DNA of 64,000 nucleotides from Flammulina velutipes (GCA_011800155.1 CM022378.1:1426001-1490000), one strand, 5' to 3'; positions 1-12,385 are shown, counted from the stretch's first letter. Made by a program: numbers and translations. The notes: generated from the sequence alone by a model not told the origin.

Positions 1-373
1 AGAACGAGCAGTTTCTACATGACTGTAAGTTCTTATTGTGGTTCATGCTTATCTTCAGGTACTGACATGTCGCATAGCTGTGCGGGTGGAATGGTCAAAG
101 TCCTTTGCACGGAAGGAGCGATGGGAGGAGGAGGTGATCCTCCTCGAGGAAGAGATGCGTCGTGTGGTGGAAACCCTCCGATACGAGGCAAAAGTCTGGG
201 GGGAACGAGAGGTGTCGACGAGCATGACGAGACACACTGGCGAAGGTATGCGCGCGTATGCACGCCGGCAGATGGAGATTCGGGAGCGTTTATTAGTGCG
301 ATTCACCGAGCTCTTCTCACCTACAGCAGGCGCGTTGATTGGGAAACGTAAAAAACGGAGCAAGGGTGACTGA
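1..373 (+). CDS. KDZ transposase, C-terminal end (partial, starts before window)
   Basis: This is the last part of a transposase whose upstream exons lie outside the window. A short exon (1-24) is joined across a GT-AG intron (25-58) to a terminal exon ending at 373. The protein reads through RVEW, then an acidic/basic helical stretch with EEEMRRV, then GMRAYARRQ. This is the usual order at the C-terminus of Kyakuja-Dileera-Zisupton transposases in basidiomycetes (RVEW...E.RR...G..AYA.RQ). The second KDZ gene here (29384-33098) ends with the same pattern, RVEWLKSRARV followed by ALARRQAW. The catalytic core is not in view, so activity cannot be judged. Confidence 0.75.
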
Positions 374-607
374 GATGTGTGGCGTGACTCGCGTGGGATT
401 ATATTGGTGGCGCTTGTACTACTTCTTTAATTATTTTCATTTAGGACATATTAGGACATTTATTTTATTGTTATTTATGAAATACGTGGCGTCTACACTC
501 AATCTGAGCTGTTGTGGCGTTCTCAGATATATGCCGAGGGTTCGGCACACGTGGCAGCGCGGTTATACCGGTGCGAGAATAGCCGAGACGGGAAATTGTG
601 GTTTCTT

Positions 608-719
608 CCCTGGCTACAGCCATAGGAAGTTGTCTCTGTTGCCCTCTGGCTACAGCCAGGGAAATTTAAACCATTTTGACTAGCTACAGCTAGGAAATTG
701 TACAATTCCTTACTGCTAG
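608..719 (+). repeat. Transposon-end palindrome cluster, copy 1
   Basis: Three spaced copies of a 14-bp palindrome (CTGGCTACAGCCAG or close variants) occur at about 611, 644 and 679. Each is followed by GGAAATT or a similar string, and the cluster ends with TTACTGCTAG at 710-719. The same cluster in the same orientation recurs at 4790-4870. Palindromes repeated just inside an end are typical of transposase-binding subterminal repeats. This is probably the right end of the KDZ element whose transposase ends at 373. The stretch 374-607 is non-coding. Confidence 0.5.
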
Positions 720-845
720 TGGTGCGATCTCAAGGTCCTCGTCGTCGGAATCGACTGGGTTAGTATCCTGATTCTGAGAGGAGGGGCTGTGCTCTGCCAG
801 CCCATCCTCGTTGAAGGTGATCTGTGCTGGCGATGAGCGCGTGCA
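690..845 (-). pseudogene. Possible C-terminal coding remnant, cut by the transposon end
   Basis: On the minus strand one frame reads a natural-looking acidic tail (NQDTNPVDSDDEDLEIAP) from about 845 down to 720. It then runs into the transposon-end repeat, where a stop occurs at 690-692. Composition suggests the 3' exon of a gene into which the element ending at 719 inserted. No domain is recognisable and no upstream exon was identified. Confidence 0.2.
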
Positions 846-919
846 AAAATGAGAGGAGGCTCAACATACAGTAGACATTTGGGGGAAAGTAAGGAAGAGG
901 TCGATGAACTTGTTCGGAT

Positions 920-3737
920 GTGACGAACCCTTTAAATGATTGCTTTCTCAATCGGGAGGCCGTTGTGCTGAATCGGGAGGTGGTCACAACGAGATCTTGG
1001 TTTTACCGAGATTTTCCGGTGCATCCAAATTGTCCTCTTGCCCGTCTCGACATGGAATCCCCTTTGCATCTTCTGGCTGACGCTACACAGGTTCCAATCG
1101 AAAAAGACGTTCCACTCGCCCCGAGTGTGCCAGTCAACAAAGTGACCGGTGGGCGGCAGTATGTGAAGAAAAAAATGGAGGACAAGAAGTCCAACAAGGG
1201 GTGGGCTGACGGCTTGCGCGCTGACGTGCTGGGGAAATATATGCCCCGGTTCAAGGCAGCATGGTTTGGGGCTAGTCGAGAGACTGAGGTAGAAGAGGTG
1301 AGTTTGTAGAGCTGGCGCCACATACTATGTGTACTCACGAATATCACAGGTTATGCGAGACTGCACACAGGAATACCTTTTCCATTTCCCAGGAGATGTG
1401 GTAGACGACGCCGAAAGGAACGCGGAGCCTACGGTCTTGAAGGCCTACGACGCGAAGGCGGACTACCCATTGACGCGCCTCGCTCCCGATAAGGAAAAGG
1501 ACCGTCAAATTCGCATCAAAGCGAAAAAGAAGGTCCGTATATTTCGAGCGCCGTCAGAGTGAAGGTTGACATTCCTTTATCTTTGGTCAGCAAATCCGCG
1601 AATGGTTTCGATACAGAGTGACGCGACTTACCAGTGCCTCTTCTCGCACAGATCAGTTGTCGTTGGTCGGTGAAAAACTCGTCGGCCTGAAAAAGCCTCG
1701 CAAACAGCTTCAAGGGTACCAGCAATGGCAGGTCGAGAACCGCGAGTCGCTGGGAAAAGAGGTCGCGCTCCGATGGCAGAGGAAGGAGGCTGCTGGCGAG
1801 GACCTAACAAAGGTGGATCTGCTGGTGTTTCGCCAAGCGGTCGCTCGAGAGATGTTCAACGATTTGGACGAGGCGGCTCAGAAGGAGTGTGTCAAGAGGG
1901 CTGCTCTGTTTGCAGAACAGGAGCGGTTGGCCTTTGAACAGGCGAGAAAAGAGATCCCGACGCGCACGGCCGAGACGTTGCAATCGTGAGTGGCGATATT
2001 TCTTGCTCTAATAAACCTGTCTGATTGCTGAACAGCGCTATTAATAACCTCCCGGCCTTCTTGACCCCTATACTGGAGAATATCCAGAGGCATACTGGCT
2101 TGATGACAGTTATCTACACGTTTGGTCCGATGCCGAGTGAGAATGGTGAACTGAGCTGCATCACATGAGTTTCATCGTGTTATCCACAGGTAGGGGGAGA
2201 CTGACCACGCAACAGTATATCCTCTGGAAAAAACCTGGATGCCACACCTGTATCCTTCGTTAAGAAAGATCCGCAAGCCGTACGAGCCCATCGTGCTCGC
2301 CTGCTCAAGTACGCTGCGGGCGCGTTTACTAGGGAGGAGATCGACGCTGCACGACCAGTCGGTGGAACAAGCATCTATAGTCGAACGAACGTTGAGGAAA
2401 CGCCTGCCGGTGGTGCCGAGCATGCCGCTGAAAAGATTCTGGGAAAGAAAGCGGGGAAGAGAAGGGCGGTGGAAGCGGACCTTGACGAGACTGAGGACGA
2501 GGAGGACGAGGAGGCCCCTATGGAAGAGTCGGAGGATGAGAATGCCATGGACGTGGAGAACGGTGCCAGCGGGAGTTCTAAGAGACAGCGTGAGGGAGAC
2601 CTGACGGATATCGACGAGGAGGACGCACCGTTATCAAAGAAGGGACCCTTGCTGAGTGAATACGAACTCATGCGACTGGAGAACATCGCTCGAAACGAGG
2701 CAACGATGAAGGCCCTGGGGCTCGACAAGGACTCAATCGCACTCGATCTCGGATTTCCTGTAAAGAAGACGAAGAAGACTAGATCAGCAAAGAAACCCGA
2801 CACCAACCCAAACGTACCAGTTCGTCGTTCGACGCGCCAAGGTACCCAAGGACCCTCGTCTTCACTGTCCACGGGAAGGACAGACGTCCCGGGTGCACCA
2901 GTCGGGAGTGCCACCTCCAATACCGAGCCTGTCACACCGTCTTCCCAGGAAAGGCCACCCATTCCCGCTGCTCCTCCCATTCCCGCTGCTCCTCCCATTC
3001 CCGCTTCTCCTCCCATTCCCGCTTCTCCTCCCATTCCCGCTGCTCCTCCCATTCCCGCTACTCCTCCCATTCCCGCTGCTCCTCGACCTACAAGTCAGGC
3101 GGCATCAGATGTGTCCGATGTCTTCCAAGGTTCAATTCCGAGTCCTGGGAAAGAGGTAGCGACAAACGAGGAAACCGAGTTGTTCGACGAGGCGATGCTT
3201 GCGGAGGCTGAGGGACCGGATTGGGTCACCGAACCCTTGAAGTTCTTCAAGGAGGTCGACCTAGGTCACGACTGGAAAGCACTCCTAGCCCATTGGGTGC
3301 TGCTGGAAAAAGAGGCGGACTTTTCGCGTCCGTTGCATTTTCTGCCGAAAACGAGGCGAGGGCGACCTGATATTTTGGGGCGATGGGTGGTAGATGGGCG
3401 GCTGACAAGGACGAAGGTAATGCCTTATCTAAATCTAACGGAGGTCCCGGACTTTGTGGCGCAATATGAGGGATGGTGGGAGGACTTGCAGCCCAAGTGG
3501 CGCAAGTGCGAAAACGATGGGTGGAGCCGACCGAAGTACCGGGGGAAAGATTTTGGAGTGTTGAATACGAGAGGCCAAAATGGGTGGCTGTCCATTGTGG
3601 CTTGTTTGTGGTGGTGGGGTGTTGCTATATCGAGTGCTGGGGATCGGGAGGGGTTTGCTGTTTGGGAAGATCGTGCACGCGACGCTTTGTGGATGTTGGA
3701 GATGGTGAGAGTGAATGGCGAGCGAGTAGGTAAGTAG
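920..3737 (+). CDS. KDZ-associated HMG-box-like protein with C-terminal 'GVLNTRG-WWG' domain (gene A)
   Basis: This is a multi-exon gene. Clear introns occur at about 1303-1350 and 1534-1616, with others near 1989-2036 and 2128-2214; the last junction is uncertain. Domain order is: a basic N-terminal block (KGWADGLRADVLGKYMPRF); an HMG-box-like helical segment (from GYQQWQVENRE to about DEAAQKECVKRA); an acidic region; seven PPIPA repeats; and a C-terminal domain with GVLNTRGQNG and LWWWGVA. The minus-strand gene at 22887-25074, inside a KDZ element, has the same order, so the two are paralogues and probably transposon cargo. HMG boxes bend DNA, but the role here is inferred. The start is uncertain: 920 is the longest frame and ATG 1052 is an alternative. 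I do not recognise a named family for the C-terminal domain. Confidence 0.6.
2955..3085 (+). repeat. 18-bp coding minisatellite (PPIPA repeats)
   Basis: Seven near-identical 18-bp units (CCCATTCCCGCTGCTCCT and variants) encode PPIPA(A/S/T) repeats inside the gene at 920-3737. The period is a multiple of three, so copy number can vary without changing the frame. The paralogue at 22887-25074 has a related PPSPDL repeat at the same place in the protein, suggesting a flexible linker. Confidence 0.85.
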
Positions 3738-4789
3738 CCGAATAAAGCTTTTTCTCCCTCCCGTGTCGATGGGAGGGAGTAAACATGTGGAATTAAGATC
3801 ATGATGGACTTCGTGATGTCCGTCATCAGGGGAGGTAGGCACAAAATCCAAAAGGCTACCCACATAGAAAGCACCTTTGGCTTAACGGTTGAAGCGATTG
3901 TTGTTCCACGAACGTCTCAGAGTTCAATTCACGCAGAAGGTTTTTATTTTGTCATTATTGTCGGGCGAGGACAGCGTCGTTTGAGTGAATGAGGGCTTTG
4001 CCGGGCATAGCCAACATGTAGCTAACACAATGGACGCTTCGTATGCAGGAACGAGTAAGGCAGGGTATATGGACCGTGGGTGGCGCAATTCGGGAGGGAC
4101 CGGCAAGGAAGCGCTAGCGCGAGAAGATGGCGCGAAAGCATACAAAGCTGGTACATTTACAGTCGGCCGACGGCAACGGGGAAATGACGGATGGTCGATG
4201 TAATTGAGGACGAAGTAAATGGGGCAAAATGGGATGGCGCGGGAGGAGAGAGAACGGGCGGGTTGAGTACCATGGCACCAAAAACAGAGATGCTGCTACC
4301 GCCCCGGAAGGCGGATGGATGGGGACAATAGCGGTGTGGCGCACGGGGCATCGGAGGACGGACCAGAAGTGCTGTACGGCGAGACGCTGCTTGTGCGCAC
4401 AAAGAGCAGTAGACACTCTTTGAGAGCTTCGATGACAACGTATTACGCATGAGGAATGATGAAAGTCGCCGTGTGGCGTACGATGGGAAAATACGGAACG
4501 GAGAGGCTATGGAGCGAGAGATCAAAGCCTGATTGATTAGGCGACATATTTATCTATACGGTAGAGCAGTTGATGTATGGGTGCGAGGATAAATGCGCCC
4601 CGGGCACAGTACGCGCTGTATGTGGCGTGTAAAGGGCCCATACGGCAAGTGCCGTCAGGCGGCATTCCAATGCCGAGGAGTACCTGCTACGGGAATTGCC
4701 GCGAGGCGCGTTATACAGTAAGACCACGTGTGGATAAGTGGTAAAGAGGATGCCGAGCACTGCCGCTTTGATGGCTGCGCCACATAAGG
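3738..4789. other. Non-coding stretch between gene A and the second end-repeat cluster
   Basis: No ORF here has convincing exon structure or protein-like composition. A tRNA-like segment lies at 3872-3941. The rest is G/A-rich DNA with scattered short ORFs and no clear repeats. Confidence 0.5.
3872..3941 (+). ncRNA. tRNA-like segment (possible degenerate tRNA or SINE head)
   Basis: An A-box-like TGGCTTAACGGTTGA is followed about 30 nt later by a B-box-like GAGTTCAATTC and then a T-run (TTTTT) at about 3941. The outer bases ACCTT and AAGGT can pair. The anticodon and T stems do not pair well, so a working tRNA is unlikely. A decayed tRNA or tRNA-derived short element is the best reading. Confidence 0.2.
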
Positions 4790-4870
4790 CATGTGTTGGC
4801 TACAGCTAGGGAAATTAAAAGCTTACACTCTGGCTGCAGCCCCGGGAAATTGCCTGCATATTACTGCTAG
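4790..4870 (+). repeat. Transposon-end palindrome cluster, copy 2
   Basis: Two CTGGCTACAGCCAG-like palindromes (about 4797 and 4830), each followed by GGGAAATT, end at TTACTGCTAG (4861-4870). This is the same terminal decamer, in the same orientation, as at 710-719. The sequence immediately after (GGCTCTAGTG) differs from that after copy 1, so each marks a separate right end. This end directly abuts the coding sequence of the SAP-like gene. Confidence 0.5.
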
Positions 4871-7088
4871 GGCTCTAGTGTCTGTCGGTTCTCTGACCCC
4901 GACGCCCAGCAGGAATGGAACACCAACTCCCCGCGGGAATGAAGTGGTCAACGTGACGGCGAACATCGACACAGACGTGGTATCCAACATCTCACCATCC
5001 AACAGGAAGGGGAAAGGAAAAGAAACAGCTGATCAGCTTACCCTTCCGGATGTTCACAGTGCTCAGACGGAAGTCGTTGAGGGTAGCAATATTTATGTAT
5101 ATTCGAAGAACACCGTAATTGATCTGTAGGTTCGCTCGCTTCGGACAATGTCATATCTTGATACAACATATTTAGATCCGTGAAAAGAGGCGCAGACGGT
5201 TATCTTACAGTGAAAGATCTCAAGGATTTGTTGGTTCAATTCAACATCCCTTCTGACGGAAACAGAGCGGTTCTTCTGGATGAACTTCGCAAGTTTAGTA
5301 GGCGGACTCCAGAAGAATGGTACGCGCAGTATGTGCTTACCTTTCATCATGTCTATCCTCTTGACTCACTATGGTACAAAGGGTCAAACCTGAGAGAAAC
5401 AGTCATAAAGGGCTGAAGAAAAACACAAAGAAGGCCGTGAAGCTCGCCAAAGCTGTGGCTGCAGGAGGAACATTGTCAACAAGAGACCGCTTGACAATGC
5501 GACTCATCAACGCCACCGTCCCAGCAAATCCTGATGCCGTGCTTTTGAATGGTTGTGCTGATACTCGCACCGAGGCGCACATTTCCAAAATGCTTAAATT
5601 GGTCAGTGGTCATCTCTTTTGAAGAGATACTTTCTCACTGGCAAGCAGGCTCAGACAATTGACGAAGAGAATCCTTTTGACCCAAAAATTGAACTCACAA
5701 ATCTTGATTTAAGAAAGGCTCAAGATCAGGATAAGGTCCGCCACATATTGATTAGTTGTACATATGCTCATTTGTGGAGAAACAGGAGGCAACAATACTC
5801 AAGGACATGATTGAACTGCAAAAGCAAACTATCAACGCCCAACAGCAGGCACTTGACGCTCAGAAGCAAGCATACGAAGTGAAGTTGAAGGAAATGGAGC
5901 AACGTCTTCAGAGCCTCTCTCTGCAACACGTCGTCCCTTCTATGCCTTGGGTTCCAGTTGAGCATTCGCTCTTATCACGGACCCCATCGATCTCATCCAA
6001 CGGCGCCACACATGTTCTTTTGGAACCACTGCTCGACGGAGACACGATTACGATGGACAACAGACCAATCCCATTCCATAGTGCCACACCTGTTCCCTTT
6101 GATATGGAGCCACTCATTGATGGAGACACGACTATGACAGACAATAGATCATTTAACGGCGCCACACCTGTTCCCTTTGATATGGAGCTACTCATAGACG
6201 GAGACACGACTATGATGGACAACACATATGTGGAAGCACCCTCGCATCATCCCATGCCTTTCAAAGGAAATCAGCATTCGCCGCCCTGGCTGGACGAAGA
6301 ACGCATGATCTCTTTCAATAACATCATGTATCAGCCAACAGTCACATCCTCGACGACATCTTGTCTAAATCCTGATACTCGAGGTCAGAAGCGTAAACAT
6401 GAGGACCTCCAGACTACGAGACCGTTACATCCACCAAGGATATCAGACGCTTCCCCTCCAGAAGCAGACAAACTTGTATCAATAACGGCCCAGGATGGTC
6501 AAACAGTTTCCTTCAGACTGTCCCAGGCTCCAGCCTACCCACTTGGGGGGGTTCATCTATCTTCTACGGTGTCTCTCCTGTTAAAGCACTGGGATCCGTC
6601 GAAATCAGAATGGCAACCTGGAGTATTCTGGGCTAGTCATTTTTGTATCAAAATACAGGAGCACTCGCATATCATCGGGGCAAAGGATTTTGACCAAATC
6701 TACAAGAAGTCAGATATCTGGAAAGTCATGAAAAACGTCTGGATGGAATGGCGTGTAAGTCACATGTTCTATGTACCCTCTATATTGACTGACGCGAGGG
6801 TAGAATGTGGCGGACGCGTACTATGAGATGGGGCCCGAACAATTCATTGCTAGATATGGATTACTTGAGAATGCGGGAACATTTGGGAAGGCGAAGAAAG
6901 CTTTGACAACCGAGAGGAAGGAGAAAAGCATCGAGGAAATCAAGGCAGAATATGGTGATGACTATTCAAAATTTTTCAAACGTGTAGGAAAGAGGGCCAT
7001 ACTCACCGATGATACAAGCATCAGGAAAAGATACAGGGAAATCGAAAAGAAAGGCCGACAGAATTTCTTGCGTTCCTTGCAAAAGTGA
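4871..7088 (+). CDS. SAP-like, coiled-coil protein; N-terminus disturbed by a transposon end
   Basis: This multi-exon gene is not a known named family. After an exon rich in S/T/P, a segment at about 5195-5290 (LTVKDLKDLLVQF then NRAVLLDELRKF) fits the two-helix SAP DNA-binding motif. A basic stretch follows (LKKNTKKAVKLAKAV), then a Q-rich coiled coil (about 5800-5920), then a near-tandem internal repeat (PFDMEPLIDGDTT, three versions, 6030-6215), then a conserved-looking C-terminal domain. Introns I can place are about 5128-5174, 5320-5385, 5737-5790 and 6753-6804. The open frame continues leftward into the transposon end without a convincing native ATG, so the true start is missing or displaced. 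A DNA-associated role is inferred from the SAP-like segment only. Confidence 0.5.
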
Positions 7089-10000
7089 CGGGAGTAGATG
7101 ATATGGACGTCGCAATGTTTGATAGCGTAGTTCAAGCTAATCGTCACAATATTAACAAGTCTCCGAAAGATATTGAGCAAATGACTATGCGTCAACAGCG
7201 CTCTCGATGATCAAAGCAAATATAAAAGTGATGTCTGGGGACAGTCTTTACCTACGCACGTCCTACGTAAAAAAACACCGCACGCCTGTTCTCGAAGTTA
7301 GATTGACCCGAAACTAGATCCACAATGTGATAGTATAGTTCCATACTGGTGCATGGTTGGGTTCAAATGTCGCAGCAGTAATTCAAATGAGCTGCAGTGA
7401 CCTATTCCGGACGAAGATGATGTGCCGGGGCTATCAGGACGACGACTTGCGCTCAAAATCCTGCTTGAAGGAACAACAAACACAAAGGCATTGCTAACGA
7501 TACGGATGCCCAATCTTCGCTCATGGATCCGCAAGATAAGACATATAATAGAAAGCGATGGGTATTGTAGATAGTTCGTATCCAACGAAGTGTAAATATA
7601 GATTACGCAATGGGCCGCAAGGTCGTGAGATCGTGATCTTCCACGCTGAGCGCGCCACGAGAGCCGTGGCCTCAGAATCCACATTCTTCGAAGTCTTGTT
7701 GCTCGATAATGGCCTACCATAAATCGGTTCGCGATAAGAGTGTTCATCGCAACAGTGAGTGCCGGTCTTGTCGATACCTCAAACTTTTCCATGCTGGAGG
7801 TAGAACGTGGAAGTCTAGATCACTAGATGAGTTAAGGCAGAATGATACACTCGTGGACATACCTCTCCATCCAGATGATTATGGCTAACGAATAGAGTGT
7901 TGTCCAGCTGGGCAAAGTTGAACGAATCTCTACACATCCTGCGAAGAGCCACTCTCGATGAACTCCTGCTCCAGGGTATTGCCATCCATCGGAGATGAGA
8001 ACAGTGTCAATAATACCGTTTCACACGAGCTTGAGCGCCGCGCAACGCTGAGAGACCTGCTACGACTTCTGAGAGTTGATGGGCAGGGAACGGGTTTTCC
8101 TTACATGTTGAATCCTTTGTGGACAAGCTTGTGGGCAGACACGACCGATGACAACACCTTGCTGATTCCATGGGGTCAAACGTCCGACATTGCACCAAGT
8201 TTCGGTGAACGTAAGCCTCTTCCTCCGTGCCCGGCTCTTTGTGTTGAGAGCCCCCGCCGTCTCATCGCGCTAAATATCTTCGGTGTCGCAGCATGCAGCT
8301 ATCCATATTCATGGCAGGATCGTCATCGTCCTGCTTCTTCCTCGGATCTTCAAGCGCTGGTAGCACGACAGGTAGGAGGGAAGTCGAGGGGGACGAAAGA
8401 GAAAGAAAGGCAGAGGCATCGTAAACAAGCGGTGGAGAAGACGCGGCAAGGTAGATAGATGGGGGAAACGGAGGGATCTTGAGCGTTGTCTATCGTGTAG
8501 AACGAAGGAGGCCCATAGGATGCGGAGATGCGCTGTACATCACGGTACAGAGTGCGCGTGGAGATCAGAACAGGGAAGCTGTGGTAAGGAGGGATTTCCC
8601 GGCGGTGGGCTGAAGGGATAGAACTGGGCTATTTGGTGGCTTGATACAAAAAACCGACACCACGCATGTCTCTAGCATGAAGCGACTTCGACTGTTGAGT
8701 TTCTTTTTCAAAGTGTGAATCTGTATGTAGAGCTGATAGAAGATCGTGAGCTACATGAATCTCTGCACTGACGTAGTACGTACCCCGAACATCCAAGAGC
8801 GCCATGCAAAGTAAGATCACGGCCGATTGACGATGGGTGTCTGGGCGTTTGAGGTAGCCGTCAAGAGACGCTGTATCAGTGTCCGTGCGGCACATTGAAG
8901 GCCCAGTATTGGAGCAAGGGTGATGTGGCCGAAGCGGGATTGCCTTCTTGTGGCCGAGGAATACACGGATTATCTGAGCAGTGAGGGAGATCGAGGTCGA
9001 CAATTCCGACTCAGATGGCATCGTGATGGATGTGGCATATGTAGTACGAATCTCTCTTGGTGATCGTTAGATGTCAATTTGATCTCCGTGCTCTTGACTC
9101 TACCGTCGCCTCCATCCTCGTCGCTACATTGGTTCGCCATCTTGTGGTCCGTACGGTGTTCAAATCAAGCGCTGGGCAGCATCCGCCTTGATTAGAAGGA
9201 GATATCGTTGAACAATACGGCAAAAACGCATTGCTGTTCTCCGTCATAGTATATAGTCGACGACATTCGTTTCTGTTGAGCCCAGCAGACGATATACTCT
9301 CTCAGCGAAGAGACAACGCCAGTGCAGTTCCCTCCTTCCCGCGTAAGTGTGTTGGTGCATCGTTTTTCATTGAAAACTTCCAACGCCCGTCGCCGACTGA
9401 CAAAAGCAGAAACGTTCTGAAGCCTCTACGAACGGTAGCAACACAAATTCCACGAACCAATACGTCAAGTATGTGGCAGTCTATGTTCAGCGGCGCCTCT
9501 GTTCATTTTCATCGTAGCACCATAACTGTGTCGCATCCGCCTTGCGCCTTGAGATGTTGCCAGAAAAAAGTGCAAACCGACGAAGAGAGGCGCGTCTGTT
9601 TTATTTCGTCAACATTTCGGCGCGCCTGCAATCCCCGTCGCCCACCATTAACTCAGCAACGATGATCCTACGACAGCTCCGCCGCCACGCATACCGCGCA
9701 TTCCAAGGGCGTGGTGCGTACATTGTGTTGTTGTGCGTCTCTCTCTTTATCACCCCAACGGATCTCATTATTTGCGCAGGAATGACTTGCACTTGTCCCA
9801 AAACCGTGGCCCGTACCCCAGCAACGTGAACCCACACATCACGGTCAGGGTATATCGAGCAGACGGGGCCACCATCGGCACTTTGCACTGGTTCCAAGAT
9901 AGATCCTTTAACATCTTCGTACATTGCCGCCATATCATCAAGCGACTTGTACATGCCGACCGCACCATCGCACATTTCTTTCATCCCGGGGATGGTTCAT

Positions 10001-10512
10001 ACAGAGAGGTCGCGTAAGGGGGATCACAGAAAGAGGAACGGGGGAAGTGGAGAGGGGGTTTGCTCGTCAAATGAGCCGAAGGCGGGGCAGTACATTCGAA
10101 CTGTGAACTAGAAAATGCGACTACATTGACTGGAAAGGGTTTGAAGAAGTAGTTGAGGGGATAAGATATCCTGAAATGTGCTAAGCGAGGAAGGTGGAGA
10201 GAAATGGCCGGACAACGGGGGAAGTGCCAGAGCTAGCAACGGCCAAGGAAGCGACCGAGAAGTGTTCGGTTGACAAGGGAGTCACGTTCTTCGTTTGAAA
10301 GCGGAGAGAATATCAGGATCATGCCAAATCTGATAGGCTAGAAAGAATGCAGATGATGTTTTGTCCTTGGGACGAAGGGAAAGAGGGGAGAGACGAAGAG
10401 ATCGCCCGCAAAGAGTAGGAAGGGGAGGAGCGGAGATGACGGATGCACGGAGCCGATGACGGGGAGCCTAACTCCACTTTCCGCAGGCAAGGAGATTGAC
10501 AAAACAAAGGTT
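7089..10512. other. About 3.4 kb without a supportable gene
   Basis: ORFs of 60-166 codons occur on both strands (for example 7298-7792 minus, 7958-8458 plus, 8629-9021 minus, 9601-9984 minus). None shows a known motif, a consistent intron chain or low-complexity-free homologous structure. I see no LTR, TIR or tandem array here. This may be decayed intergenic or old transposon DNA. Confidence 0.5.
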
Positions 10513-10619
10513 CAATCTCAACGAGGCGGGTAGCTAGCCGGAGGGTCGAAGTGGCGCAACAAACCGCTGCTGGGTCAACGGGGAGCAAGAGAAGTGCAAA
10601 GGATATGATGATAATACGC
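10513..10619 (-). repeat. Diverged copy of the 284-bp repeat unit, left of the gypsy element
   Basis: Read against the end of a 284-bp unit (for example 44380-44485), this stretch aligns from TCTCAACGAG through CTGGGTCAACGGG to the ACGCT at the LTR border. Identity over the last 52 bases is roughly 60% with no gap. It is the expected left-hand half if the gypsy element inserted into a unit of the array that resumes at 39649. The match is by eye and diverged. Confidence 0.4.
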
Positions 10620-12361
10620 TGATGCGCATTGTATTAATGCAAGTACGAAAGACCCCAAAATTTGCGATTCTAAGAAGCATTCTTAGTGATAGAACGAACC
10701 TATGAGTACGAGAACCTCTAGTTACAGACCGAAACGCGTATACAATACAGTGTAAGGAGTTTCCGTGGTACGACCGGAAAACTCCTAAGATTCGTCGGAA
10801 AAGCGCCACACGCTGAAGGGCGTGTAGGTATAGCCAAACCACACATGACGATCTTGAATATCATCATCAAAAGTACCCCGATGGAGACATCGTGATCAAA
10901 TACACTTGAACGCGCGAAACTCCGAAATACTTAACGGAATTCGGCGAGTTACCCTTACACAAGGAAACTCTACATAAAGAGACGCAACACCAGCAAGCAG
11001 TTAAACGCTTGCTGGACTAGCAAACCAAATGTTCATACTACTCAGACGTCGGGATATTACATAGGAGACTCAGGAGTCAGGGTAACCTTTTAGGCTTTCA
11101 AAAGATACTGCTCGATCACCGATCGACTTACTCCGGTGGACTGTTCCTGATCGATTCTCGGGATCCACAAGTAAATCGTTACAAGGACCTACAATACGAG
11201 TACCATCGACAACTCGTAAAGATACAACGATAGCTTTTCCGGAGTACTACCGGAAAAGTCCGAACACGATACTAAGAACATACTTGCGCGTCCAGTATAC
11301 CAAACCTAGTCGGTACTACTCGGACTCGTAGTATGAAATAAGAATACGAACAAAGGCTAAGAGTTCCTGCTAGACAGGACTCGGCCGCTAATAATAGTGG
11401 AAAAACGATGAAATAGTGGAGCTTCCAAGCGCAAGGAACAACCTGGCGCCACTGCAAACTCAGTTACGGCGCCACCATTGGTTGGATTCAAAGCAAATAG
11501 AAGCCAGAACGAATAGGCAGCAATGCCAAGGGCACCATTAGAGGGATATTCCGTACATCCTATCGGAATATTCCCCCGAACCAGCGGACTCGGTATTATA
11601 TCCTTATTCAGATGTATATAGAAAACACTATAAAGCTAGCTCGTTTGTACTATTTACAGTAGCTTACGCCCCCCGTATCCGCAGCCCACAAGCCGTATAT
11701 ACTGGAGGAATAGACTCTAAGATTTAGTTAGAAAAAGAACCACTGTTAGATAGGTGGAAATAAGAAACAGAACCAAAGATCTAAGAACTCATTGGAGCTA
11801 CTTCCCATATTAAAGAAGTTGAAGCCAAGTCCTTTGCGATTCAAACGATCCGAGTTTCCGCGGGAAATTCCATCTAAAGAACCTACCAACTCTGGTTGGA
11901 GTCCCAAGTCCCATACAAGTGTGGTTCAGACTGTGCTAGGCTATCTATTCAGGCCCCGACTAGTTGTTGGAGAGTCCTGATTATACAGATAGATACCAGA
12001 GCTCCCGCTCCCTAGTGTGGTTGAAGGTTGTTGGCCTGGGAAGAGCCTCATTAGGTCTCTTTACACACATCCCAATCGGCCTGTGACTTAGTGGCAAACT
12101 AGAACTCAGTTTAAAGATCAGATCCCTGTTACCCCGTCGAACTAGTATAAGCATTTTGAGCAGAAGATAGAGAGAAACAGTCCCATAAAACAAAAGATAC
12201 AAAGAACAAGAACCCGTCCCATACCACCTATTACAAAACGAACGATTGCTACTATAACGTGAAATCCCGCTATAAACATCGGACTTTCCCGCATCGCACC
12301 ATTGACTTGTTAGTGTGTGTTTTGTGTGTGTTTTTGTGGCGTTCTTCTACACTGCACATCA
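10620..12361 (+). repeat. 5' LTR of gypsy element (1742 bp)
   Basis: This is a direct repeat of 37908-39648, with TG...CA termini. It contains several everted palindromes of the form TTCCG-N9/10-CGGAA at 10760, 10921, 11235 and 11546, which could be protein-binding sites or hairpins. ORFs inside the LTR are identical in both copies only because the LTRs are identical, and I do not treat them as genes. Confidence 0.95.
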
Positions 12362-12366
12362 TATTT

Positions 12367-12385
12367 TGGAGCCCACCGCGAGGGG
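12367..12385 (+). other. Candidate primer binding site
   Basis: Five bases after the 5' LTR lies TGGAGCCCACCGCGAGGGG. Its complement ends in CCA preceded by U, as at the 3' end of a tRNA with discriminator base U, such as tRNA-Cys. The position and the TGG start are standard for minus-strand priming. The tRNA identity is a guess. Confidence 0.6.

Noticed and set aside
7298..9984. ORFs of up to 166 codons between the SAP-like gene and the gypsy element
   Set aside because: There is no motif, no consistent splice chain and overlap on opposite strands; they were not reported as genes.
10319..12202. Short ORFs within and next to the 5' LTR, repeated at 37888-39268
   Set aside because: They are identical in both LTRs because the LTRs are near-identical, have no protein-like features, and overlap regulatory sequence.
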